A DNA stretch of 64,000 bases from Mariniblastus sp. (lineage in GTDB: Bacteria > Planctomycetota > Planctomycetia > Pirellulales > Pirellulaceae). Position numbers and translations under genes: made by a program. The notes beneath the pieces were generated by a model that saw only the letters and a program-made list of their open reading frames with translations, did not search any database and had not been told where the DNA came from. The stretch lies in NCBI GenBank assembly GCA_028823415.1, contig JAPKBL010000017.1, forward strand, positions 1 to 64,000. The letters are read 5' to 3'. Every line of letters starts with the position of its first letter. Within the stretch, counting starts at the first letter, position 1. Positions 36,642 through 47,100 of the stretch are shown here, piece by piece.

Positions 36642-36694
36642 TTTTGTGATTAACTAATTTTGTGATTAACTAATTTTGTGATTAACTAATTTTA
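36639..36694 (+). repeat. 16-bp tandem repeat, 3.5 copies, across a stop codon
   Basis: Unit TAATTTTGTGATTAAC is present three times (36639-36654, 36655-36670, 36671-36686) plus a partial unit to 36694. The first three bases of unit 1 are the tadB stop codon, so in-frame stops recur downstream. Located between tadB and tadC. Confidence 0.92.
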
Positions 36695-36737
36695 TTCCAC
36701 CACTTGTTTCTGAAACTCAATTAAACCCGACAATGCT

Positions 36738-37691
36738 GTGAATCTGTTAAACACCACTAATTTTGAATTTCTCGCCGCAGCGGATCCTGCTGCCGCGATC
36801 CCGACTGTCGTCACGGCAGCGTCGGTTTTTATGTTCGCTTGGTGGGTGGCTCGTTCATTGCAAACAGGCGACCTTGAGCAAGGAAACGAATGGCGATTTG
36901 ATGTCAGTCGGATTAATGATTTGCGGCGAAATGATTCGATGTATCGAATTTTTCAACCTGTGATTCGAATACTTGCGCAACTAAACCGCGGAGCGTTCCG
37001 CGACTTCCTGCCGTCAATTTACCGAGAAATTCAGGCTGCCGGTTTACCACGAACCTGGCTGCCAGAGGAATACTTAGCGAAGTTGCAGCTAATTGGGCTG
37101 TTGATCTCTCCGTTTCTCATTTTGGGTTGCGTCCAGTGGATGGGGGGATTTGGGATCGTCATGGGGGTGGTTTTTACGTTTGTCTTTATCATCTTGTTGC
37201 GAAGGAATCTGCGTCGCAAGGCAGTGCTGCGGCTTACAAATATCAAGCGTCGCATGCCGTTCATGTTAGATTTGATGACGCTTCTGATGGAAGCTGGTAC
37301 GACGTTTCTTCACGCCCTGGAACAGGCGGTGAGCGAGTATCGGGGTCACGCCTTGTCGCAGGAGTTTGCCAGGGTACTGACGGATATGAATCTCGGAAAA
37401 ACAAGGAAGCAGGCCTTTGAGTCGATGCGGGATCGGCTTCAGGATGATGAGATTACAAGCATTATCGGATCGATGTTACAAGCAGAGCAATTGGGTACGC
37501 CGTTATCGGCTGTTTTTCGAACCCAAGCCGATGTATTGCGAATGAAAAGATCTCAACGCGCCGAGGCAATTGCGGGCGAAGCGGCCGTCAAAATGTTACT
37601 CCCGGGCGTGCTTGTGATGGCGGCGACGGTGATCGTGATTATCGGTCCCTTTGCGCTTAATTTTCTTATCTTTGGATTTAACATTGACTAG
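36738..37691 (+). CDS. tadC: TadC-like inner-membrane assembly protein
   Basis: 317 aa with GTG start. Helices at about 20-40, 120-160 and 290-315 flank a T2SSF domain: FMLDLMTLLMEAGTTFLHALEQAVSE, FARVLTDMNLGKTRKQAFESMRDRL, SIIGSMLQAEQLGTPLSAVFRTQADVLRMKRSQRAEAIAGEAAVKMLLPGVL, the TadC consensus. With TadB it forms the platform of the Tad machine. Separated from tadB by about 96 bp that contain the 16-bp repeat array. Confidence 0.9.
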   Translation: MNLLNTTNFEFLAAADPAAAIPTVVTAASVFMFAWWVARSLQTGDLEQGNEWRFDVSRINDLRRNDSMYRIFQPVIRILAQLNRGAFRDFLPSIYREIQAAGLPRTWLPEEYLAKLQLIGLLISPFLILGCVQWMGGFGIVMGVVFTFVFIILLRRNLRRKAVLRLTNIKRRMPFMLDLMTLLMEAGTTFLHALEQAVSEYRGHALSQEFARVLTDMNLGKTRKQAFESMRDRLQDDEITSIIGSMLQAEQLGTPLSAVFRTQADVLRMKRSQRAEAIAGEAAVKMLLPGVLVMAATVIVIIGPFALNFLIFGFNID

Positions 37692-37749
37692 CTCAAGATT
37701 GAGAGAAAGCCTCTAATAGTTTGTATCCAAACTCATTTAGACAAGAGTT

Positions 37750-38664
37750 ATGAAAAACGAAAACTGTCCAAGCTGCGGTGGGAAACTCGGCGTTCCGGAA
37801 AAGCTCAAGGGCCATCCGGTTCGATGCCCAAAATGCGATTTGGAATTTGTTCCGGACGAAGTCCATCGAAAGTCAAAATCAGAAAGAAAAAGGAAGTCGT
37901 CTTCGAACGCGAAACAACCTGCGTTGCGGGCCGTACCGCTGCCGACTGCAGTCTCCGAAAGGGAGACAGAAGGTTCTGGGTCGGTAACTCAACTTGAACG
38001 TTCCACCGCTCCCTTGATGCCGCCAAAAAAGAAGCGTAAGTCAAAGAAAAAAGTAGAAACAATATCCTCGGCTGTAATGTCGGTCGAAACGGAGCGGGTT
38101 CCGGAAACCCGAAAGAGTGAATCCTCGTCTTCAGCGGAAGTCCCGGCGGAGACGATCGACCCTCCCACCGTTGCAAAAATAATTCAACAAGAGACCGTGG
38201 AGCCACAATTAACCAAAGACGGCAAGTTGCCCACATTGCTTTTAGCAGATGAAGTGAAGCCGCGAATTTCCGACAAGGGCGGATGGAAATCAAATCCGAT
38301 TTTCGTTGGTCTTCTGATATGCTTTAGCCTTGTTAGTTCAGGTGGGATGTTATTTCTTATCGAATCAGGGCAACCCGACGCGAAAAAAGAGGTGGAATCG
38401 GCGCGTAATGACGTGGTCAGGTTTTACCAAGTACGAGACGATCAAGTATTGAAACCCTACCAGAGAGAGCTAAGGGAAGCCCAGCGCGCTCACTCCCGAA
38501 AAGATTATTCCGCTGAATCCAATTACTATCAAAAAGTAATGTTGCGGTTTAAGAACGAAAACCTAGTTAAATACGCAGGACTGACTGGCAGTCCGGTCGG
38601 AGATAAAGAACTTGAAAAGCATGTTTCCCTGTTGTTAAAAGACGCCAAAAAGCGCGCGAAGTGA
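37750..38664 (+). CDS. Zinc-ribbon membrane protein of the tad cluster
   Basis: 304 aa. An N-terminal zinc ribbon (CPSCGGKLGVPEKLKGHPVRCPKCDLEF, about 5-32, C-x2-C...C-x2-C) is followed by a basic/acidic Ser-rich linker (about 35-175), one membrane helix at about 185-205 (FVGLLICFSLVSSGGMLFLI) and a coiled-coil-like C-terminal domain outside. Such ribbon-linker-TM proteins are frequent in planctomycetes beside kinases. Same strand and spacing as the kinase gene that follows (61 bp). Function unknown; the ribbon may bind nucleic acid or protein in the cytoplasm. Confidence 0.72.
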   Translation: MKNENCPSCGGKLGVPEKLKGHPVRCPKCDLEFVPDEVHRKSKSERKRKSSSNAKQPALRAVPLPTAVSERETEGSGSVTQLERSTAPLMPPKKKRKSKKKVETISSAVMSVETERVPETRKSESSSSAEVPAETIDPPTVAKIIQQETVEPQLTKDGKLPTLLLADEVKPRISDKGGWKSNPIFVGLLICFSLVSSGGMLFLIESGQPDAKKEVESARNDVVRFYQVRDDQVLKPYQRELREAQRAHSRKDYSAESNYYQKVMLRFKNENLVKYAGLTGSPVGDKELEKHVSLLLKDAKKRAK

Positions 38665-38725
38665 AAATAGTATACGGTCAAATTAATTTGACTAGCGAAC
38701 ACTCCCCTTAGATTCCAAAAATGAC

Positions 38726-41700
38726 ATGGCGAAAGATCGATCAAAAAAGCGCTACGACAAGCTAGTCCTCATTGGTGAGGGTGAGTATGCGAAAGTTTAC
38801 TCCGCCGAAGACACAAAGCTTGGTAGAAATGTCGCGGTCAAGCGAGTACGCAGTCAATTTCTCGATGACAAGGACAAACTGTCGCGATACTGGAAAGAAG
38901 CGCAGCTTCTCGTCGATGTCGAGCATCCGAATATTTTGACAATCTACGATTTAATGAAATCGAAAGGTTGTCTTGTGCTTGAGCTAATGAAGGGAAACCT
39001 CAAGCAGATCTACGGCGATCGCCCAATGCCGGTCAAGGATATTCGTGAGATGTTGCTCCAAGTCGCTCGTGGACTGGATTGCTTACATAAAAATGAAATC
39101 ACCCACGGCGATGTGAAGCCGGAAAACTTAATGTTGAGTCGGCAGGATGTGGTAAAACTCGGAGATTTCGGATTAGCGAGAAGGGCCAGCGACGAAGAAG
39201 GAAGTCTTTTAAAGGGAACGACCAAATATATGGCGCCTGAGTTGGTGTCCGAAGATTTTGGCGAGGTAGGCACCGCCAGTGATCTCTATTCCCTTGGATT
39301 TTCTGCTCTCGAGTTAATGATCGGGCCCGAGTTCGATTCGCTTTTCCCTGATTTGATTGCTTTTGGTCGCGACAAGCAAATGGCGTGGATGATGTGGCAT
39401 TGTTCGGCCGACCGTAAATTTCCGGCAATTCAAACGGTACTTGAAGGTGTCCCAGACGATTTGGCGGAGGTACTCCAAAAGCTGACATCGAAACAACAAA
39501 GTGAACGATACAAAACAGCCAAAGAACTAATCGATGACTTGACCGGCGGAACCAAACTCATCGGAGAAGCTATCCGAGACGACGAGGCCGAAGCAAATGA
39601 ATTAGCGAAAAAGAAAAAACGTAAACACCGAATACAAGCGTTGGCTACATGTTGTTTAAGCTTGATGGTTACGGGCATTATCTTCTGGGCCATTCAAGAA
39701 CCGCGACCAAAGCCAGTCGCTAAAGTCATTGATCCGGTGCGGGGGATCGTCAAAAATGTTTTGCCGATCGACCAAAAATTCGTGATCGATCTAGGGAAAG
39801 ACTGGAAAGAATACAAACTCAGCGCCGCTGATGTCGTCCAGATCAATCGAAAAAAACGTCTTCTCAATGACCTTCAATTAGGCGATCGCACAATTGTTTA
39901 CACTCGCCCAAAAACCGAAACCGCTTCGGGGTTTTTGGAAGTCGTCGCTTTTCGACCGGAGACGCATGAGGGTGTGCTAACGTCGGTTGATAGCGAAAAT
40001 GGCAAAATTGAGGTTTCTGTAGTTGGTGGCACGGACGAGGGTGAGGTGTTTGAACTTGCTTCGATTGGTGAAACCGTAATTAGCGTAAACGAGGAAACTG
40101 AAAAAGACGGCCAGCCATTGACTTTTTTGGAACTGGCCGAGGGCGACGAAGTCGTTGTTGACTTGTCCGATGATGAATCTGGAATGGTCGCACTCAAGGT
40201 CTTGGCGACACGTCTGGTCGCGTTCGAGGGTGTCATTAGGAAGCTCGACCCGCCCAATGGAACGATTACGATTGGAGTCGACAGTGGAGGCGGCAATGAA
40301 CAGTTGATCACCCTTCCGATTGATCCTGGCTGTTCCATAACCTTAAACGGCCTTGCCTCCATTGACCAAAAACTCTTGGGTGTGGTGAATATTCGAGTGG
40401 GGGATCAGGTCAAAGTTCGTCACGATATAAAGATCAAAGCGCTCGAGGCCTATCGAGATTTTGCTGACATGGGTCGAATTTCGTCGATCGACTATGCCGG
40501 CAATGTAATCGACGTAAAAAGTATCGATTCGACCGAAATGCAGCAGTATAAGATCACACCCGAGACCAGCATTAAGTTAGGTTTAAGCGTGGTTGAATTG
40601 GCTGACCTTCGACCAGGCGATACAATTGAGTTAAATCACGCATCCCCGGATGCAGATGTTCCTCCACTGATCTCGCTTGAGGCCACGCGGATGGCAAATC
40701 GAAATCGCTGGGTCATCCTAATTGGTAACCAGAGTTTTGATTCCAGCTCAGTGAAAGAGAATCGGACAGCAGTTTCAGACCTTCAGTCATTGCAAGAATC
40801 GTTGGTAAATCGTTTTGCTGTCCCCGAGAATCAGATTTCTGTTTTCGAAAATGAAAGTCGTGTTCGCTTAAAAAATGAGATACCTAATTTACTTGATCGG
40901 CTAAGTTCAAATGATGAACTCTACGTCTACGTCACGACCCGTGGCTATTTGGAAAAAGGCGATCGAGCCTATTTAGCCACGAAAGAATTCGTTGAATCCA
41001 AAATGGATGAAACTGGCTTAGCGTTGGATTGGTTGATTGACGAAATAGACGCCTCGAATGCCAGTCGCAAGTTGTTAATGCTCGACTGTAGCACCGACGA
41101 TTCAGGGAAATCGGTCAGCGGATTATCAATGGTTGAGTTGATTCAGTCCTCGAAACGTGGTGGTTTTCCAAAGTCCACTTATATTCTTTTGAGCTGCGGG
41201 GAAGGAGAGACGGGACTGGAGTCGTCCAAGGAGCCCGATAAGAGTCTGTTTGGTTTGTCGTTGGCTGAGGCTTTTTCCGGTGAAGCCGATCAGCAACGCG
41301 ATAACGACATTGAAATAACTGAATTTACCACGTACGTAACCGATCAGGTTGAAGAATTGGCTAGTTCGACCGGTCGCTCGCAGCACCCCCAACTTATTCT
41401 TCCAGATGATACGCCGCCCCGCCTTTCTGAACCGGCGAGGCAGGCAACGATCGCATTGTTGTCCAAACTTGACCAGAAAGGTTTGAAAGAGCCAGAAATC
41501 CGAGCAGAGGCGATCGAAGCGGAAAGACTTGCGGGCGGACAGCCGGACCCCATGCTGGCTTGCGGAATTCTCTTGATTCGCGTTGGAAAGATCAACGAAG
41601 CACTTGAGATATTAGAAAGCATTCGCTTGTCTCACTCAGACTTTCTGGTTTCGCACCAAGCGGTCATTTGGATTCATTTTTATAAAAAACACTATAAGAT

Positions 41701-42094
41701 TGGGACTGCGAAAATCGCAGAGTTGCTGACGCAGATCCCCAAGCCGGAAAAGGCAGGCGAATCTTACAGCCGAGAAAATTTAGACCGATTAGAATGGGCC
41801 GGTCGGCTTAGAGGGCTTGCCGAACTTGGGAACTGGGCTCCTCCGCCACGCATGCCAGATCGCCAGGATTTGGCGAACTGTGATCGATTAGCGGCCGATC
41901 ATGGCGAGGTGGCCAATGCTCGGTATCTCGCCGGGAAAAAAGCGGCAGAAGCTGTCGTGAAGCAATTTCAGTCGGAACTGGCTACTGATCCTGATTCCAA
42001 AGCAAAATTAGAACGTGAACGAATCGATTTTTATGTTGAGAAAATCGCCAGCCCCAGCACGGTAACAATCATTCGAAGCGGACTCGACAAGTGA
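38726..42094 (+). CDS. Membrane Ser/Thr kinase with C-terminal caspase-like (probably inactive) domain
   Basis: 1122 aa. Kinase domain about 10-275: glycine loop GEGEYAKVY, VAVK, catalytic HGDVKPEN (H127-D129), DFG at 147-149, APE later. A basic linker precedes one membrane helix at about 302-322. Then a beta-rich region with OB/DUF5666-like repeats (about 340-650). From about 658 NRWVILIGNQSF starts a caspase-like (C14) fold: the place of the catalytic GHG is TRG (R739), and the DAC motif is D787-C788-S789, Cys shifted by one. Both dyad residues look lost, so it is probably a pseudo-caspase. Ends with a helical TPR-like part. It follows the zinc-ribbon gene by 61 bp and closes the tad cluster. 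Confidence 0.85.
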   Translation: MAKDRSKKRYDKLVLIGEGEYAKVYSAEDTKLGRNVAVKRVRSQFLDDKDKLSRYWKEAQLLVDVEHPNILTIYDLMKSKGCLVLELMKGNLKQIYGDRPMPVKDIREMLLQVARGLDCLHKNEITHGDVKPENLMLSRQDVVKLGDFGLARRASDEEGSLLKGTTKYMAPELVSEDFGEVGTASDLYSLGFSALELMIGPEFDSLFPDLIAFGRDKQMAWMMWHCSADRKFPAIQTVLEGVPDDLAEVLQKLTSKQQSERYKTAKELIDDLTGGTKLIGEAIRDDEAEANELAKKKKRKHRIQALATCCLSLMVTGIIFWAIQEPRPKPVAKVIDPVRGIVKNVLPIDQKFVIDLGKDWKEYKLSAADVVQINRKKRLLNDLQLGDRTIVYTRPKTETASGFLEVVAFRPETHEGVLTSVDSENGKIEVSVVGGTDEGEVFELASIGETVISVNEETEKDGQPLTFLELAEGDEVVVDLSDDESGMVALKVLATRLVAFEGVIRKLDPPNGTITIGVDSGGGNEQLITLPIDPGCSITLNGLASIDQKLLGVVNIRVGDQVKVRHDIKIKALEAYRDFADMGRISSIDYAGNVIDVKSIDSTEMQQYKITPETSIKLGLSVVELADLRPGDTIELNHASPDADVPPLISLEATRMANRNRWVILIGNQSFDSSSVKENRTAVSDLQSLQESLVNRFAVPENQISVFENESRVRLKNEIPNLLDRLSSNDELYVYVTTRGYLEKGDRAYLATKEFVESKMDETGLALDWLIDEIDASNASRKLLMLDCSTDDSGKSVSGLSMVELIQSSKRGGFPKSTYILLSCGEGETGLESSKEPDKSLFGLSLAEAFSGEADQQRDNDIEITEFTTYVTDQVEELASSTGRSQHPQLILPDDTPPRLSEPARQATIALLSKLDQKGLKEPEIRAEAIEAERLAGGQPDPMLACGILLIRVGKINEALEILESIRLSHSDFLVSHQAVIWIHFYKKHYKIGTAKIAELLTQIPKPEKAGESYSRENLDRLEWAGRLRGLAELGNWAPPPRMPDRQDLANCDRLAADHGEVANARYLAGKKAAEAVVKQFQSELATDPDSKAKLERERIDFYVEKIASPSTVTIIRSGLDK

Positions 42095-42537
42095 TTCGGA
42101 TCGCTAACAAATGCCCAATTCGCAGTGAATTTCACCGTGTTTGCTAGGCATTGAAAATCGTTCAAGTCAGCGGAAGCTTCGCATCTTGACATTTCAGCAA
42201 AGCGAATCGTTTAGAAAAATGGAGATTTCAAACGACGTTCGGGGGAGGGCAGGGAAACGTTTTGAATTTGGGTTTGATAGCAGTGCGCACAATTGTTGAA
42301 TCACAGGGTGATAATCAGCTTTCTGCGCTTAAAAGCAGGGCGATTACAACGGTCAACTCGCTATTTTTCTTCCCAAGTTAAGGAATCGACGCGAAAAATG
42401 GCTGCCCCCGTTTTTCCAATTCAATCCATTTTGGTATTCTAATGAGTGCAGTGTAGCGACCCGCTCGTAGGCCGAGTGAAATACACAATCGACAAACACC
42501 GAAGGTGGACGAACGTCCCCGATTGATAAAAATAAAT
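42095..42537. other. Intergenic, no supported feature
   Basis: 443 bp between the kinase and the ketoacyl synthase, both plus strand. No repeat, RNA or coding sequence is recognised. The ketoacyl synthase has poor ribosome-binding context here. Confidence 0.4.
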
Positions 42538-43776
42538 ATGGGCAATAGACAAGTTGCAGTAACCGGCTTTGGCATTAACAGTGCGTTAGGCAATGGAATC
42601 GACGTCAACACAGCGGCATTAAAAGCCGGTAAATCCGGAATTGTGTCGACGAGGCCACATTGGGTTGAACACAAGTTCAAATCTCAAGTCGCAGGAAACA
42701 TCTCGACGGACGGTCTCGAAGACTTATTCGAAAGAAAAGTTTGTCGATTTCTTGGTCAGCCGGCCTTAATGGCAGCTGCAGCAATGAAGGATGCGATTGC
42801 ACATTCCGGTTTGACCGATGAGGAGGTTCAATCGCCAGACACCGGGATCATTGTTGGTACCGGAGCCGGGGCAAGTATCACCGATGTCTACTTCATGTGT
42901 CAGCGTCTTGATAAACGGGGAGCAGCAAAAGTTGGAGCTTATCATGTTCCTTTGATCATGGGATCTTCGTTGTCAGCGAACTTGGGAAGTATTTTTCAGA
43001 TTCACGGACACTCGTATACCATTACTTCGGCGTGTGCTACATCCGCGCACGCAATCATGCTGGGGCTCGATACGATTCGTTCGGGTCGCCAAAATCGAGT
43101 TTTCGTCGGAGGTTCCGAGGATGTAAATATCTACGCGGCGGGTTCATTTGATGGAATGAACGCCCTTTCTTCAGCGTTCAATGATGATCCAACCCGGGCC
43201 TCCCGCCCGTTGGACAAAGCTCGTGACGGATTTGTATTTTCTGGGGGAGCGGGCATCCTCGTTCTCGAAGAATTGGAAGCTGCAAAAGCTCGTGGCGCAA
43301 CCATTTATGCGATTGTTGCCGGAGCCGCTGCGTCGTGCGATGGAGACCAAATGGTGGTTCCCAATGGCGTCGGTGCACAACAGGCCATGGCCGCGGCACT
43401 GAAAGATTCCGGCCTGCAACCAAGCGACATTGATTATCTTAATTTACATGGAACCTCGACCCCGGTGGGTGACACTTCAGAGCTGCGGGGTGTGATGAAT
43501 GTCTTCGGCGGAGACGTTCCACCTTTCTCATCCACTAAATCGATGACCGGTCATGCTCTCGGCGCCGCTGGGTCTCAAGAGGCAATTTTCACAATTCTGA
43601 TGATGCAACATGGATTTATCGCACCCAACATTAATCTGGAAGACCCAGACGAATTGGTAGGAGATCTTCCAGTGGTCAAGACCATGCAAGAGGCTGATAT
43701 TAAGTATGCCATTAGCAATTCATTTGGTTTTGGCGGCACAAATTGCAGCCTGATTTTTGCCAAAGAAGAACTCTAA
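42538..43776 (+). CDS. Beta-ketoacyl-ACP synthase (KAS I/II, FabB/FabF-type)
   Basis: 412 aa from the ATG at 42538; a GTG at 42505 would extend it by 11 residues. It begins with RQVAVTGFGINSALGNG. Catalytic triad: C166 in SACATSAHAI, H304 in NLHGTSTPVGD and H339 in KSMTGHALGAAG; the general Lys is K334. Ends with NSFGFGGTNCSLIF, the usual thiolase-fold C-terminus. It elongates acyl-ACP by decarboxylative condensation. No ACP or other fatty-acid genes are next to it, so it may be a stand-alone KAS for fatty-acid or secondary metabolism. Confidence 0.92.
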   Translation: MGNRQVAVTGFGINSALGNGIDVNTAALKAGKSGIVSTRPHWVEHKFKSQVAGNISTDGLEDLFERKVCRFLGQPALMAAAAMKDAIAHSGLTDEEVQSPDTGIIVGTGAGASITDVYFMCQRLDKRGAAKVGAYHVPLIMGSSLSANLGSIFQIHGHSYTITSACATSAHAIMLGLDTIRSGRQNRVFVGGSEDVNIYAAGSFDGMNALSSAFNDDPTRASRPLDKARDGFVFSGGAGILVLEELEAAKARGATIYAIVAGAAASCDGDQMVVPNGVGAQQAMAAALKDSGLQPSDIDYLNLHGTSTPVGDTSELRGVMNVFGGDVPPFSSTKSMTGHALGAAGSQEAIFTILMMQHGFIAPNINLEDPDELVGDLPVVKTMQEADIKYAISNSFGFGGTNCSLIFAKEEL

Positions 43777-44118
43777 AAACACCGGGAAATTTGGATGACA
43801 GTCTGGGTCGGCGTTTTCTTCAACGTCAACGGTTCGGTAGTCTACTTGAATCGTCGCGCTCAAAACACAAATCGCTGCGGCCAGCTAGGTGTTCTCACCT
43901 CCCCCCTAAGGTAGGAGAAATTGTGAAAACCCTTAGAATCCATCTCCGCGATTAGGATACGGTTTCAAGTTTCGCCCTAAATGACCGAAACAAAAAGAAT
44001 ATTAACGTTAAGTGCATCAATCCAACCCGTCTAAAATGTAGAGAAGTCGCCTGCACGGTCGTAATTTGACGTTAAACTATTACGTAGGTTATTTTTTTAT
44101 TTGGCGGGTCGGAAATTT
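43777..44118. other. Intergenic between ketoacyl synthase and WD40 kinase
   Basis: This 342-bp gap contains a possible promoter for the kinase (44066-44094). No other feature is supported. Confidence 0.4.
44066..44094 (+). promoter_or_regulatory. Possible promoter of the WD40 kinase
   Basis: TTGACG (44066-44071) and TTATTT (44089-44094) are separated by 17 bp. They lie 24 bp before the ATG at 44119. Confidence 0.35.
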
Positions 44119-47100
44119 ATGGAATCTCGATCGGAAGACGAAATTCAAAGCATTCTAAAACGCTATGGTTCGGAGTTTGAATTTGGCGTCCCAGACTTTT
44201 TGGAAAAATTCATCAGTCGTGTCGAGTCACCCTGTTTCAAGCTGATTACTCGAATAGTCACGCTTGATATCCAATTGCGGAGAGGACCGGTAACCGACTC
44301 GTCCCCTGACAATCTTAGTGATTTCGGTGACGAATTTTCGATGCTGGTCGAGCAAGTGCTGCGAAGTCAGTCGAACGACGAATTCAGTGCTGCAGGTGAA
44401 TTAACCTCCGCGATACAACTTGATGCCACCTGCTTCGATGTTGGTGATGACCCTTCATCCGAAACGCAGACCGGCGACTTGGCTTGGGTTGAACAACCGA
44501 TTCGGGCGCCTGAAATGGTAATTGACCGCTACCGCCTCATTGAACCAATTGGATCGGGCGGTATGGGAACTGTCTGGTTGGCCCAGCAAGACGAACCGGT
44601 CAGGCGAAGAGTCGCATTAAAGGTCACCAATAACCGGTTCAATTCCAAAAAATCCAATGCAAGATTTGAGGCCGAGCGGCAAGCGATAGCGTTGATGGAT
44701 CACCAGAATATCGCCAAGATTCTAGATGCGGGGACCACTGCCGAAGGCCATCCTTATTTTGTCATGGAATTGGTTGAAGGTGAACCTCTAAATGTATATT
44801 GCGACAACCGAAAACTTGACTTAAACAAACGGCTCGAGTTGATGATTCCAGTATGTCGGGCGATCCAGCATGCACATCAAAAGGGAATCATTCATCGCGA
44901 TCTTAAGCATTCCAACGTGTTGGTTACGGAATGCGATGGCGTTCCAGTTCCAAAAGTTATTGATTTTGGATTAGCCAAATCCCAACTTCACGAATTGACA
45001 CTGACCGACAAGACTCTGTTCACCGAAATCGGCAAAGTGGTAGGTACAATTCAGTACATGAGTCCGGAGCAAGCGGAGACATCAAACGTCGATGTCGATA
45101 CGCGAAGCGATATCTATTCGCTGGGTGTAATGATCTACAAGCTACTACTGGGCGTGACCCCTATTGACGATGGCGATCTCGCAAAGATGCCTCTTTTGGA
45201 AGCTTTGTCGATCATTCGGGAGAAAACTCCGATGAAGCCAAGCAATAAAGTTAAAAGCGTTTCGGAATTTGACTCAGACGCGTTGATCAACCGAAATTGC
45301 CGTGCTGACGAATTAACGTCAAAACTCACAGGTGATTTAGATTGTATTGTTATGAAAGCGTTGGAGTCGGACCGTAAACAACGGTATCAGACCGCCAACG
45401 CCTTGGCGTCAGAATTGAATCGGTATTTGAATAATGAGAAAATTCTAGCGCGCCCACATTCCACAATTTATTCGATCCGCAAGTTCGTAAAACGCAATCG
45501 AGGCTTTGTGGCTTCGGTATCTTCGTTCGTTACCCTTTTGATTGTTGGAATCATCGTTACCAGCGTGGCTTTTATTTGGGCAATGAATGAAGGTGCGACG
45601 GCGCGTTTAGCGGCTAAAGAAAGCGATGCCGCTGGTTTGCAGCTAAAAGAGACCAATGCGAATCTTGATAAGACGCAGCAGAGATTGCGGAGCCGGCTGT
45701 TATCAGCGCAGCTTAATCTTGCTTGGAATCATTGGGAAACAGGTGCGGCAACAGAAGCGATCGGAATATTAAATGAGCTGAGCCAAGATGGCGAACATGG
45801 ATGGGAAGTCGATTACCTTTGGTCCGAGTTCAACACCAGCCAAAGTACGCTATATGGGCATGCAGATGCTGTCAATGCGACCGCTGTAAGCCGCGACGGC
45901 AAGTGGCTGGCGACCTCCGGTAGAGACAACTGCGTCTATTTGTGGCTGGTGGATGGGCACGAGAAAATATTTCAATTTAGGACGACCGGTACGCCGACAT
46001 GTTTAAGTTTTTCGGCTGATGGCGATAGACTTGCGTGCGGCGATCTGGATAACAAAATTTATATCTGGAACCTGGTTACCCTTACTACAGAAAAGGTTTG
46101 CGGTCCGTACATCAGCGATGTTGGAGAACTACAGTTTTGCCCTCGTAGTGATTTATTGTTGTTTGGGATGGACGTAAAAGATACTTTCTTAAGCAAAGGA
46201 CGGGTTTATACTTTTAAAGATTATTCTACTTCACGCCTTCCCTATCAGTTTATTTCACTGGACCAATATGAGTTGGTTGATGCCCTGCCGGCTTTGGCGG
46301 CAGATGACGCTATGTTTAGCTTTAGCGACGATGGGGAGGTCCTCGCAACCGCGGGCATGGAAGGGATTATTCATATTTGGCGAAAAGAAAACGGTAAGTA
46401 TTCACTGCACACTACTCACGATCATTCCGACTCGGTATTGACTGCAATGTCCTTATCTCCAACCGGGAAGTTAATGACATGCGGGTATTCAGACAATTCG
46501 GTTTTGGTTTGGGAATTAGAAAATTCCAAATTAATAAAATCATTTTCGGGACATGATGGGCCGGTGAAAAGTGTTTGCTTTTCCAATAATGAGGAAAGTG
46601 TCTTGTCGGCATCTGATGACAATACTGCTATTCTTTGGGATCTCGATGGAGGACGCAATCGCCAATTCCAAGGCCATCTTAAATCAGTCACCAGCGCGAT
46701 TTTTCTTCCTGGGCGTGCTGAAATCCTAACTGCTTCACTCGATCATACAGCGAAGATTTGGGCCTTCAATAAAAACTCGAACACAATTTCGATAGACGCA
46801 CACTCATTCGAAGAATCCCCCTTGAATTCCCATGTCGTCTGGGCTGCTGATTTTTCTCCCGATGGAAAACGCGTTGTCAGTGTCAGTGAAGATGGAACGA
46901 TTACCATCACGGATTGTATGTCTGGCGAAATCATTAAGACCATGGGAGAGAATTTGGATGTGCCAGCGATTGGTGCAGCCTACGCACCCGATGGAAGCGT
47001 ATTTGCGACGGCAGATGAGAGCGGGTTTGTTTCGGTCTGGACCGCCGATGGCTTCGATCTTCAGCGAAAGTTTAGAGCCCACCTCGTTGCGATTTGGGAT

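Noticed and set aside
38726-42094. Active caspase/metacaspase domain
   Set aside because: Both His and Cys positions are altered in the region that aligns with the fold, so an active protease is not supported.
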